Shown here: positions 42,952-50,856 of the stretch, piece after piece
Position numbering within the stretch: the first letter of the stretch is position 1
Layout of the letters: each line of letters starts with the position of its first letter
From: an uncultured Oscillospiraceae bacterium
GTDB lineage: Bacteria > Bacillota > Clostridia > Oscillospirales > Oscillospiraceae
Direction of reading: 5' to 3'
Assembly (NCBI GenBank): GCA_910579965.1
Contig: CAJTWF010000006.1
Coordinates: 1 to 64,000 of the forward strand
DNA: 64,000 bases
Position numbers and translations under genes: made by a program
Notes under the pieces: generated by a model
What the model was told of the DNA's origin: nothing
What the model saw: the letters and a program-made list of their open reading frames with translations, nothing else
Databases searched by the model: none

Positions 42952-43022
42952 TAAGTGATTAGTATCAGTACTGAGGCAGGGCGGGGATACGCCTCTTTTT
43001 GGTATAAGCACACAAAAAAATC

Positions 43023-43051
43023 TGGACATTAGCCCTCAAGTGTGGTATAGT
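43023..43051 (+). promoter_or_regulatory. Promoter of the PRTase-like gene
   Basis: TGGACA (43023-43028), 17 bases, TATAGT (43046-43051). Just upstream, GAGGC/GCCTC followed by TTTTT (about 42973-42999) is a probable rightward terminator. Confidence 0.6.
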
Positions 43052-43107
43052 TAGACAACCGAAGGAGAGGGAAGAGCGTCCTTACGGGCAAAAAAGGAGG
43101 TATGTTC

Positions 43108-43743
43108 ATGGAACCCAGGTTTTTCAAGATCCCTGTCTGCGTGGGAGACGTGACGTTGCGGGTGGCCCAGGGCCATTTCGCTACCAGACACAGCCACATC
43201 AACTACTTCATTGATGTGACCAGGCAGCAGTCCTGCCTTCAGGAGGCGGAGGCCGTGGCCCAGCAGTTGGCCCAGCGTCTGCCCTACGCGGTGGTGGACA
43301 CCATCCTGTGCATGGACGGCACCCGGGTCATCGGCACATGCCTTGCCCGGCGGCTGACCCAGGAGGGCTACGGCTCGGTCAACCAGGGGAAGGAGATCTA
43401 CCTCCTGCGGGAGAACGTCAGCTCCGGCGGGCAGCTGATCTTCCGGGACAACGCCCGCTTCATGCTGGAGGACAAGAACGTGCTGGTCCTGCTGGCCTCC
43501 ATCACCACCGGCAGCACGGTGGAGAAGGCCATGCGGTGCGTGTGCTACTACGGCGGCAGCGTGGCCGGCGTGGCCTCCATCTACAGCCACCTGGAGGAGA
43601 TCGGCGGCGTGAAGGTGGTGTCCCTGTTCAACACCGGGGACCTCCCGGGCTATGCCAGCCACTCCCCGGAGGAGTGCCCCCTGTGCAAACAGGGGCTGGA
43701 GGTGGACGCGGTGGTGGACAAGTTCGGCTACTCCGCGCTGTAG
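43108..43743 (+). CDS. Phosphoribosyltransferase-like protein (orotate PRTase-related)
   Basis: A 211-residue protein. The ATG at 43108 is 7 bases after AGGAGG; ATG 43102 is too close. The type I PRTase fold is suggested by a central strand-loop NVLVLLASITTGSTVEKA (about residues 121-138), which matches the PRPP loop. The two acidic residues that normally precede it are replaced by hydrophobic/Ala residues. The C-terminus has a C-x-x-C-like pair (EECPLCKQG). Enzyme activity is therefore uncertain; a regulatory or salvage role is possible. It is a single gene with its own promoter and terminator. Confidence 0.65.
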   Translation: MEPRFFKIPVCVGDVTLRVAQGHFATRHSHINYFIDVTRQQSCLQEAEAVAQQLAQRLPYAVVDTILCMDGTRVIGTCLARRLTQEGYGSVNQGKEIYLLRENVSSGGQLIFRDNARFMLEDKNVLVLLASITTGSTVEKAMRCVCYYGGSVAGVASIYSHLEEIGGVKVVSLFNTGDLPGYASHSPEECPLCKQGLEVDAVVDKFGYSAL

Positions 43744-43763
43744 GCCCTGTACATAGAAAACCG

Positions 43764-43797
43764 ATCCCCCGGCAGCCTGATGGCCGCCGGGGGATTT
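43764..43797 (+). terminator. Terminator after the PRTase-like gene
   Basis: ATCCCCCGGC (43764-43773) pairs with GCCGGGGGAT (43786-43795), with an inner GCC/GGC, then TTCC. The T-run is short. Confidence 0.65.
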
Positions 43798-43876
43798 CCT
43801 GTCTGTATTCCCACAGTGGGATGCTGTTCGGCAAAAGAGGGCGTCCCCCTGGGAGGCCGCTGTCACACCCTGCCTC

Positions 43877-45820
43877 TCAACGCTCGTGGCGGCTGCCGGA
43901 GATGTCCTGGGCGGCGTAGACCACCGTTTTGGGCATGTCGTCCGCGTCGTTCTGGGCCAGCACCGCGGTGGCCCGGACCCAGCCGCAGTTGTCGGAGCCG
44001 GCGTCGTCGGGCAGCTTGCGGAACTCTACCGCCACGCAGGGCTGCCACCAGCGCAGCTTCTCCCGCAGATTCTGAATGCTCATAACCCGCAGGTATTCCT
44101 CCCTGTCGTCGGGGTGGATGAAGTGGTTGGCGTAGATTTGCAGGGCCGCGGTGAAGTTGACCTCCTCGCCCAGCACATCCTTCACCCGCCGCAGCTGGAT
44201 CACGGCCCGGAAGGAGTCGTGGTCCAGGTCAATGTAGTAGGTGGAGAAAAAGAGGCTGCTCAGGCTGCTGATGATGTGGGCCCGATCCTCCAGAGTCTGG
44301 AGCTGGCTGGCCTCCTGCTGCTTCTCCCTGGTGACGTCCTGTCCCAGGATGTTGACCATCACCCGCTCCCCCTGCCGGCTGTATATGACGCGGAGCTCGA
44401 TCCAGCGCACCGGCTGGCCCAGGAGGCGGTACTGGCAGACCTCCTCCCCGTAGTCCTCAATGGTCTCCGCTCGCTCCCGCAGGTGCTCCAGGGACAGACA
44501 GGCCCGGAAGCTGTCCCGGTCAGCCGGGTGGACGTGGCTGGACAGAGCGGTCTGTATGTACTGCCCATAGTCGCCGGTCTGGGAGCTCTTCGGACCGGCG
44601 TGCAGGGCCAGATTCACCCGCTCGCACTGGCCGCTCTCCAGATCCACAGTGTTCATCATCTTGAACCGGGACCTGAGGATGGCCGCCATCTGCATATCCC
44701 GCATAGAGTGGGCCAGCTCCCGGCGTATCTGCTTATCCACGTCCTGGAGCGCCAGAACCGTGTAATCGCTGGCCTTGGGCCCCTGGCCGAAGTAGGCGGT
44801 CACGGAGATGTAGCGGTAGTCCTCCCCGCTGCGCCACTGGCACAGGAGCTCCGCCTTCTGCCGGCCCTCGCCCCTGGCCCGGCGCAGGCCCTCCAGGGAG
44901 AAGCGCCGCTGAAATTCCGCCTGATAGGCCTCGTGGAGACGGTCCTTGATGTGGGAGCGCATCAGCTCGCTCCAGGGCGGCGCCAGGGTGGACGCGCCCT
45001 CCCGCATCTGCCCGTCCACCCGGACGGCGGCGGCCGTGCCGGCGTTGAGATCAATGGTGTAGATGCTGAAATTTCGCTCCCCCAGGGTGCGGATCAGCTC
45101 CTGGCTGCGCACGCTGACCCCCTCCAGACCCTTCCGGAGCACGTCGTGTATGTCCCTGACGCTGAGAATGGCGCGGCGGATCTCGCCGCAGCAGACCGGA
45201 TCGGGGAACAGCTCCATCAGGTTCCAGCGGTAGGCGCCGCCCGTGCGGCGGCGGTAGATGAGGCGAAGCGTCTCCTGCCCGGTCTGGAGCAGGGAGCGCA
45301 GCTGATGGGGCTGGATAAAGGCGGCAAACCGCTCCACATCCCCGGGGTGGATGGCGCCGGACCGGGCGAACTGCTCCAGCTGCGGGGAGAGACCGCCCCG
45401 GCGCAGCTGCCAGCCCTCGGGATCTGACTTGAGCACGTCGCAGGTGTCCTGCGCCAGATCCACCCGCAGGATCTCCCGGTAGGCGCGGCCCACAGCGTCC
45501 GGCCGGGGGGACACGGTGACGATAAAGGCGGGCACGCCGTCCTCCCACAGGACTCTGGAGGCGGTGAGGTACACCAACCCGCCATAGCTGTCGCTGCAGC
45601 TGACGGACCGGCTCTCACGGCGGTCCTCGATGGTCAGCAGGGGGCAGCAGGCGCAGGACCCGGACCAGATCTCGCGGCAGGGGCCGCCCAGGCGCGCCGC
45701 CGGCGAGACCTCCCGGATCTTGCGGTTGAAGTAGAGGATCCTGCGATCCGCCTCCCGGACGACGTATACGCCGGTGTCCGGCAGGGCGTCCAGTATGTTT
45801 TCGTAGTCTCTGCTCTCCAA
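43877..45820 (-). CDS. Multi-PAS protein without recognised output domain
   Basis: A 647-residue soluble protein starting at TTG 45820 behind GGGAGGG. It seems to hold four or more PAS-like segments (for example MESRDYENILDALPDTGVYV; RNFSIYTIDLNAGTAAAVRV; ESGQCERVNLALHAG; HIISSLSSLFFSTYYIDLDH), several followed by HP-D-R motifs (VHPADRDSF, IHPDDREEY) typical of PAS/PAC units in GGDEF and kinase proteins. No kinase, GGDEF, EAL or methyl-accepting domain is visible. It lies just downstream of the hybrid kinase on the same strand and may feed signals to it. Confidence 0.75.
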   Translation of the reverse strand: MESRDYENILDALPDTGVYVVREADRRILYFNRKIREVSPAARLGGPCREIWSGSCACCPLLTIEDRRESRSVSCSDSYGGLVYLTASRVLWEDGVPAFIVTVSPRPDAVGRAYREILRVDLAQDTCDVLKSDPEGWQLRRGGLSPQLEQFARSGAIHPGDVERFAAFIQPHQLRSLLQTGQETLRLIYRRRTGGAYRWNLMELFPDPVCCGEIRRAILSVRDIHDVLRKGLEGVSVRSQELIRTLGERNFSIYTIDLNAGTAAAVRVDGQMREGASTLAPPWSELMRSHIKDRLHEAYQAEFQRRFSLEGLRRARGEGRQKAELLCQWRSGEDYRYISVTAYFGQGPKASDYTVLALQDVDKQIRRELAHSMRDMQMAAILRSRFKMMNTVDLESGQCERVNLALHAGPKSSQTGDYGQYIQTALSSHVHPADRDSFRACLSLEHLRERAETIEDYGEEVCQYRLLGQPVRWIELRVIYSRQGERVMVNILGQDVTREKQQEASQLQTLEDRAHIISSLSSLFFSTYYIDLDHDSFRAVIQLRRVKDVLGEEVNFTAALQIYANHFIHPDDREEYLRVMSIQNLREKLRWWQPCVAVEFRKLPDDAGSDNCGWVRATAVLAQNDADDMPKTVVYAAQDISGSRHER

Positions 45821-45893
45821 AAGCTATCCCTCCCAAGGCTTCGCGGCAAAAGCGCGCCGGACGGCACGGAGGACGGCCGCACAAATTCTCATC

Positions 45894-45922
45894 ATTATAG
45901 CATATAAAAATGGGAGAATCAA
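45894..45922 (-). promoter_or_regulatory. Promoter of the multi-PAS gene
   Basis: On the minus strand: TTGATT (45922-45917), 17 bases, TATAAT (45899-45894), with a TG one base before the -10. Confidence 0.7.
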
Positions 45923-45996
45923 CCGGGAAATGGGGCATATGAGAAAAAATTGCAAACCGCCCGGGACCATAGGCTCCGGGCGGCGGGAGGGGCGTT

Positions 45997-48912
45997 TCAG
46001 GGTTGGACGCGGGCGTATCCCGGGCGGCGGAGCCGGCTGATGACGGCCCTCAGCCTGGACATGTCGATGGGCTTGGCCGTGTGGGCGTCCATGCCAGCGG
46101 CCAGGGCGGTCTGCACGTCCTCCTCAAAGGCGTTGGCGGTCATGGCGATGATGGGGATAACGTCCGCCAGGGGATGTCCGCTGCCGCGGATGGCCCGGGT
46201 GGCGTCGTAGCCGTCCATGACCGGCATCTGCACATCCATGAAGATCATGTCGAACTCCCCGGGCTGGGAGGCCGCGAAAAGGCTGACCGCCTCCCGGCCG
46301 TTGGGGACCACCTGACAGGCGGCGCCCTCCATCTCCAGCAGCTCCACCAGGATCTCCGCGTTGATCTCGTTGTCCTCCGCGGCCAGAATCCGGAGCCTCT
46401 CCAGGGACGCCTCCTCCTGCTCCGGAGCCTCCTGGGGCCCGGGCTCCGGCTCCAGCAGCTGGGCCGCCGCCCGCTGGAGGCGGGAGAGAAAGAAGGGCTT
46501 GGGCAGGAACAGGTCAATCTCCATGCTCTGCCCGGCGTGCCGGGCCTCGTCCAGGTCAAAGGAGGTGAGGACCAGAAGGGGCGGCTGGGGTCCCGCCGTC
46601 CGGCGGATGCGCCGGGCGGCCTCCAGCCCGTCCATGCCGGGCAGCCTCCAGTCCAGGAGGATCAGGTGGAAGGGGCGGCCCTGGGCTGCGGCGCGCTCGG
46701 CCAGCGCCACCGCCTGGGGCCCGCTGGCGGCGCAGGCAGCCTCCAGGCCGGCCTCCTCCAGGGCGGACCGGACGCTCTGGCAGGCGGCCTCCTCGCCGTC
46801 CGCCACCAGCAGGCGTGTGATGCCGTGGCGCGGCCAGAAGCCGTCGTCCCGCGCCTGGTCCGCTGCGGCCAGCTCCAGGTCCAGGGTGAAGGTGGCGCCC
46901 TTGCCCAGCTCGCTCTCCACGCAGATGGACCCGCCCATGAGATCAACGATGTTTTTGGTGATGGCCATGCCCAGGCCCGTGCCCTGGATCTCCCGGGTGG
47001 CGTCGGTGATCTCCCGGGCAAAGGGGTCAAAGATGGTCTGCATAAAGGTCTCGCTCATGCCGTAGCCGTTGTCGGCCACGATGAAGCGCAGGCGGGCCCG
47101 GCCGGGGGCGCAGGCCCCCAGCCCCTGGAGGACAAGGGAGATCTGCCCGCCGGGCTGGGTGTACTTCACGGCGTTGGACAGGAGGTTGATGAGTACCTGG
47201 TTCAGCCGCAGCTTGTCGCCCAGCAGCAGCTCCGGCAGGCTGCCCCGGGTGTGCAGCGCAAAGCGCTGGGACTTGGCCCGGGCCTGGGGCAGCATCATGG
47301 CGTACAGATCGTCCACCAGCTGGGGCAGGCTGAACTCGGACACGTTCAGGCTGGTCTTGCCGCTCTCGATCTTGCTCATGTCCAGGATGTCGTTGATGAG
47401 GTTGAGCAGGTGCTGGCTGGAGGAGGAGATCTTCCGGGTGTACTCCCGGACCTTCTCCGGATGCTCCGCGTCCCGGCCCAGCAGCACGGAGAAGCCCACA
47501 ATGGCGTTCATGGGGGTGCGGATGTCGTGGGACATGTTGGACAGGAAGTTGCTCTTGGCCTCGTTGGCGGCCTTGGCGGTGTGGAGGGCCTCCCCCAGGG
47601 CCTCATACATCTGCCGCTCCTGGGTGCGGTCGGAGAGCATGAGGATGAACTGGTCCTTGTCCTCCAGGGTGCAGTGGTGGAGCAGCTGCTTGAACCGGCG
47701 CAGCTCCTGGGTCCTGGCGTGGAGAACGTCCCGCTCCCCGGTCCACATCCCGCCCACGGGCACAGAGGAGAGGACCTCGGCGGTGAGCTGGGAGGGGGAG
47801 CTGGAGAACCGCTCCTCCTGCCCGCCGAAGAGGATGGTGCGCGCGTCGGCCCGGACCGCCTCCGGGTCCATGCCCAGAACCCGGTCCAGATTGGGGCTGA
47901 CGTACTGGGCGTGAAAGCCATCCTGGGGGGAGAAGAGGACAAAGATGTCCTCCGTGTTCTCCGTGAGCAGGTCAAAGAGCTCCTCCCGGGAGCGGATCTC
48001 CCGGTCCTGCTCCCACACCCGCCGCCGGCTGGTGTGGACGCTGGCGGTCACCGCGCCCAGGGCCAGGATCCCGAAGAGCAGGGCCATGACGGTCAGGGTG
48101 ACCAGGGAGAAGCGGCTCATGCCGGCGTTGACCACGTCCGCAGGGGCGGCGCTGACCAGCATCCAGCCGGAGAAGCCAACGGGCTGATAGGTCAGGTAGT
48201 GGGCCCTGCCATCCAGCCGGCACATGGTGGTCAGGCGCTCCCCGCGCTGCCAGTCCCGGGCCACGTCCTCCGGCTCCATGCCGGAGAAGGAGCCTCTGCG
48301 GCGCAGATCGTCCAGGAGGTTGGAGGGCGCGTCGGGGCCGCTGTGGGAGGAAAAGAGGACCTGGCCGCCGGGGAGGACCACAAAGCAGCGGCTCTGGTCA
48401 GAGAAGGTTTCCACCCGCAGGCCGCCGGACATGTCCTCGGCGGGGAAGGCGAAGCCGACGGCGGCGTAGGCAAAGCCCCGGTAGGTCCCCGGCTCCGCAG
48501 GCACGGTGAACAGGGCGAGGCGCCGGCCGTCGGGGGACTGGACCTCCGAGGCGGTATCCGAGAGGTCCAGCCCGGCCAGGGCCATCCGGCCCGTCTCCCC
48601 CTGACCGGTGACATAGGAGCCGTCGGGGGCGAGGAAATAGAAGGCGGTGAAGTGCCACGCCTCCCCCTCCTCCAGCAGGAAGTCCGCCAGCGCCGCCGGG
48701 TCCGTCTCCGCGGCGATATAGGGCTGCCAGGAGCGCAGGAGCCGCCAATTTTTGGAGATAGTGGAGCGCAGGGCGGCGTTGACCTGACCGTAGACCTCCT
48801 CCAGCCGGCTGACGCTCTCCCGGTAGATCTGCCGGGAGGCAAACCGGGCATAGAACAGGCTCAGCACAACGACAGCGGCCAGCGCCGCTCCCATCCAGCC
48901 TTTTCGACGCAT
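45997..48912 (-). CDS. Hybrid sensor histidine kinase with two receiver domains
   Basis: About 971 residues. ATG 48912 is preferred since GGGGAGG lies 8 bases before it. Order: a membrane helix near residues 6-25, an extracellular Cache-like sensor to about 265, a second helix (SLVTLTVMALLFGILALGAV), a PAS domain, HisKA with the phosphoacceptor His in NMSHDIRTPMNAIVG, HATPase (NQVLINLLSNAVKY, GTGLGMAI), receiver 1 (LILLDWRLPGMDG) and receiver 2 (MIFMDVQMPVMDGYDA). Both receivers keep the phospho-Asp. No Hpt domain is fused. It stands divergent from the exopolymer cluster and may control it. Confidence 0.92.
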   Translation of the reverse strand: MRRKGWMGAALAAVVVLSLFYARFASRQIYRESVSRLEEVYGQVNAALRSTISKNWRLLRSWQPYIAAETDPAALADFLLEEGEAWHFTAFYFLAPDGSYVTGQGETGRMALAGLDLSDTASEVQSPDGRRLALFTVPAEPGTYRGFAYAAVGFAFPAEDMSGGLRVETFSDQSRCFVVLPGGQVLFSSHSGPDAPSNLLDDLRRRGSFSGMEPEDVARDWQRGERLTTMCRLDGRAHYLTYQPVGFSGWMLVSAAPADVVNAGMSRFSLVTLTVMALLFGILALGAVTASVHTSRRRVWEQDREIRSREELFDLLTENTEDIFVLFSPQDGFHAQYVSPNLDRVLGMDPEAVRADARTILFGGQEERFSSSPSQLTAEVLSSVPVGGMWTGERDVLHARTQELRRFKQLLHHCTLEDKDQFILMLSDRTQERQMYEALGEALHTAKAANEAKSNFLSNMSHDIRTPMNAIVGFSVLLGRDAEHPEKVREYTRKISSSSQHLLNLINDILDMSKIESGKTSLNVSEFSLPQLVDDLYAMMLPQARAKSQRFALHTRGSLPELLLGDKLRLNQVLINLLSNAVKYTQPGGQISLVLQGLGACAPGRARLRFIVADNGYGMSETFMQTIFDPFAREITDATREIQGTGLGMAITKNIVDLMGGSICVESELGKGATFTLDLELAAADQARDDGFWPRHGITRLLVADGEEAACQSVRSALEEAGLEAACAASGPQAVALAERAAAQGRPFHLILLDWRLPGMDGLEAARRIRRTAGPQPPLLVLTSFDLDEARHAGQSMEIDLFLPKPFFLSRLQRAAAQLLEPEPGPQEAPEQEEASLERLRILAAEDNEINAEILVELLEMEGAACQVVPNGREAVSLFAASQPGEFDMIFMDVQMPVMDGYDATRAIRGSGHPLADVIPIIAMTANAFEEDVQTALAAGMDAHTAKPIDMSRLRAVISRLRRPGYARVQP

Positions 48913-48967
48913 AACACAACGCCTCCCCATGTGAGATCGACAGGGCGGGAAACCCCATTGTGCAGTC

Positions 48968-48996
48968 AGTATAGCATTTTTTGGAGGACTTGGCAA
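48968..48996 (-). promoter_or_regulatory. Promoter of the hybrid kinase
   Basis: On the minus strand: TTGCCA (48996-48991), 17 bases, TATACT (48973-48968) with an extended TG upstream of the -10. Confidence 0.7.
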
Positions 48997-49041
48997 GAAG
49001 ACCCCCCCAATGGACAGGGAAATTAATTTTCGGAAAAGCGC

Positions 49042-49068
49042 GCAGGGGCGGGCGATGCCCGCCCCTGC
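49042..49068. repeat. Perfect GC-rich hairpin in the divergent spacer
   Basis: GCAGGGGCGGGC-GAT-GCCCGCCCCTGC, a 12-bp perfect stem with a 3-base loop between the kinase promoter and the VTC operon promoter. It could insulate the two units. No T-run on either side. Confidence 0.6.
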
Positions 49069-49096
49069 ACAGATCCAGCAAAATTCGACTTGCCGG

Positions 49097-49125
49097 TTGA
49101 AATTCCCCGGGAAATATGCTATATT
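49097..49125 (+). promoter_or_regulatory. Promoter of the exopolymer operon
   Basis: TTGAAA (49097-49102), 17 bases, TATATT (49120-49125). It leaves an untranslated leader of about 250 bases. Confidence 0.7.
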
Positions 49126-49269
49126 ATTAAGCTAGAATCGTCTACGCTCAAAAACAAAAATTTTCTCCGCCCCGCCGTTGGCGCGGGGAGGAGCGCCTCC
49201 GGATCGCCCATGTAAAAATCACGCAGGCCTCTACCATTTTTGCGCAATGGCCCCTATCCGGCGGGAACT

Positions 49270-49278
49270 TGCTATAAT
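49270..49278 (+). promoter_or_regulatory. Second, extended -10 promoter
   Basis: TTGCTATAAT: a perfect TATAAT (49273-49278) with TG one base upstream and no clear -35 box. It would give a shorter leader for the VTC gene. Confidence 0.45.
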
Positions 49279-49316
49279 ATATGCCGGAATACGAAATATG
49301 CCACAAAAATCAGATT

Positions 49317-49355
49317 CTCCAGGGGAGATCCGCCGCCCAAAGGCGGGCCCTGGAG
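49317..49355 (+). promoter_or_regulatory. Structured leader hairpin before the VTC gene
   Basis: CTCCAGGG pairs with CCCTGGAG outside, and CCGCC with GGCGG inside. It ends 8 bases before the GGAGGGGG ribosome site, so it may influence translation. It does not match a c-di-GMP riboswitch consensus that I can recognise. Confidence 0.45.
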
Positions 49356-49381
49356 AGGGCCGGAGGGGGAAGTCCAGAGGA

Positions 49382-50077
49382 ATGAGAGAGGTGCTGCGGC
49401 AGGAAAAGAAATATCTGATGACGCTGCTGGACGGACAGCGCCTGTGCGCAAGGCTGAGCGGCTTCCTGCTGGAGGACGCCCACAGCGGCGCCCAGGGCTA
49501 CGCCGTCCGCTCCCTCTACTTCGACACCCTGGACGACGGGGACTACCAGGACAAGATGGAAGGGCTGGAGCTGCGGCGGAAGCTCCGGCTGCGGATCTAC
49601 GATCCGGCGGCCGGCTTTGCCATGCTGGAGATGAAGCAGAAGGAGGGGGCCTATCAGAAAAAGCGGTCCCTGCGCCTGGACCGGGAGGCCGCGGAGCGGC
49701 TGATCCGCGGGGACTTCCGCCCCCTGCTGGACTGCGGCGGCAGCTTTGCCGCAGAGTGCTTCGGCCTGATGCAGGCGCGGTGCTACCGGCCCAGGGCCGT
49801 GGTGGAATACCAGCGCAGGGCGTTCATTGCCAAGGAGAACCAGATCCGCATCACCCTGGACAGCCGGATCACCGCCACGGAGGCCTGCTGGGACCTCTTC
49901 TCCCCCCGCCTGGTCCAGTACCCGGTGCTGGATCCCTTCAACGCGGTGCTGGAGGTGAAGTACAACGGCTTCCTGCTCAGCTACATCAAAACCCTGGTCA
50001 GCGCGGCCAACCGCTCCGAGACCACCCAGAGCAAATACTGTCTGGCCAGAAGCGCGGGGCTGCACTATCAGAACTAA
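49382..50077 (+). CDS. VTC-domain (polyphosphate polymerase-like) protein
   Basis: A 231-residue cytoplasmic protein; ATG 49382 with GGAGGGGG 11-18 bases upstream. The VTC fold is a triphosphate-tunnel barrel: KYLMTLLDG at the start, VRSLYFDTLDDGDYQDK, LRRKLRLRIY, LEMKQKEG, then VVEYQRRAF, RITLDSRI and the closing VLEVKYNGFL. The alternating Lys/Arg/Glu strands of the tunnel are present. In yeast such domains make polyphosphate. In bacteria they accompany DUF4956 and CotH genes, and their product is not settled. First gene of the cluster. Confidence 0.88.
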   Translation: MREVLRQEKKYLMTLLDGQRLCARLSGFLLEDAHSGAQGYAVRSLYFDTLDDGDYQDKMEGLELRRKLRLRIYDPAAGFAMLEMKQKEGAYQKKRSLRLDREAAERLIRGDFRPLLDCGGSFAAECFGLMQARCYRPRAVVEYQRRAFIAKENQIRITLDSRITATEACWDLFSPRLVQYPVLDPFNAVLEVKYNGFLLSYIKTLVSAANRSETTQSKYCLARSAGLHYQN

Positions 50078-50101
50078 GCGGTTAACCGGCGAGGTATGCT
50101 T

Positions 50102-50779
50102 ATGAAAAAAGAGCTCTTTGAACTGTTCGGCAAATCCAGCGACCTGTCCCTGGAGAATATCATCACCCGTCTGGCGGTGGCCACCGTCATCGCCTGCTTC
50201 ATCTTCCTGTCCTACCGCATCAGCCACGACGGAAGCATCTACAGCAAGAAATTCAACGTTTCCCTGGCGGCCCTCACCGTCATCACCACCACGGTTATGA
50301 TCGTCATCGGAAACAATCTGGCCATGTCCCTGGGCATGGTGGGCGCGCTGTCCATTGTCCGGTTCCGCACGGCGGTGAAGGACTCCCGGGACACGGTGTA
50401 CATCTTCTGGACCATCGTGGCGGGCATCTGCTGCGGGGCCGGGGACTATCTGACGGCCTCGGCGGGCAGCGCGTTCGTGTTCGTGCTGCTGCTCCTCTTC
50501 GGCCGGATCCGAAACGACAACCGGGTCCTGCTCATCATCCGCACCGCCCGCATGAACGAGGAGCGGGTGGAGGCGCTGATCTTCCAGTATTTTTCCCGAA
50601 AGGCCACCCTCCGGGTGAAAAACACCACGGAGACCAGCGTGGAGTTCATCTATGAGCTCAACCGCCGCCTGCTGGAGAAAAAACAGGGGACCGGGCGGAC
50701 GCTCACCGACGAGATCTACGACGTGGGCAATGTGGAGTACTTCAACATCGTCATGCAGAACGACGATATCAGCAGTTGA
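50102..50779 (+). CDS. DUF4956 membrane protein
   Basis: A 225-residue protein. ATG 50102 is preferred, with GCGAGG upstream. It has four hydrophobic segments (about residues 22-40, 57-75, 85-105 and 110-133), including GMVGALSIVRFRTAVKDSRDT, the conserved DUF4956 core, then a soluble C-terminal domain. DUF4956 proteins are nearly always next to VTC genes, suggesting that they form a membrane complex with the VTC protein. Reaction unknown. Confidence 0.88.
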   Translation: MKKELFELFGKSSDLSLENIITRLAVATVIACFIFLSYRISHDGSIYSKKFNVSLAALTVITTTVMIVIGNNLAMSLGMVGALSIVRFRTAVKDSRDTVYIFWTIVAGICCGAGDYLTASAGSAFVFVLLLLFGRIRNDNRVLLIIRTARMNEERVEALIFQYFSRKATLRVKNTTETSVEFIYELNRRLLEKKQGTGRTLTDEIYDVGNVEYFNIVMQNDDISS

Positions 50780-50856
50780 GCGCCCTCTAAAAGGCCTTTT
50801 TCTTGTAAAGAAAAAGACTAGCTGCTGAGGAAAACCACGTAAACAGAGGAGGCGCG

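Noticed and set aside
46003..49026. A 1007-codon open frame on the plus strand opposite the hybrid kinase
   Set aside because: It is exactly antisense to clear kinase and receiver domains, and is Gly/Ala/Leu-rich with no recognisable motif, as expected from third-position GC bias.
49126..49381. c-di-GMP riboswitch before the VTC gene
   Set aside because: The context made it attractive, but no GEMM-like conserved segments are visible.
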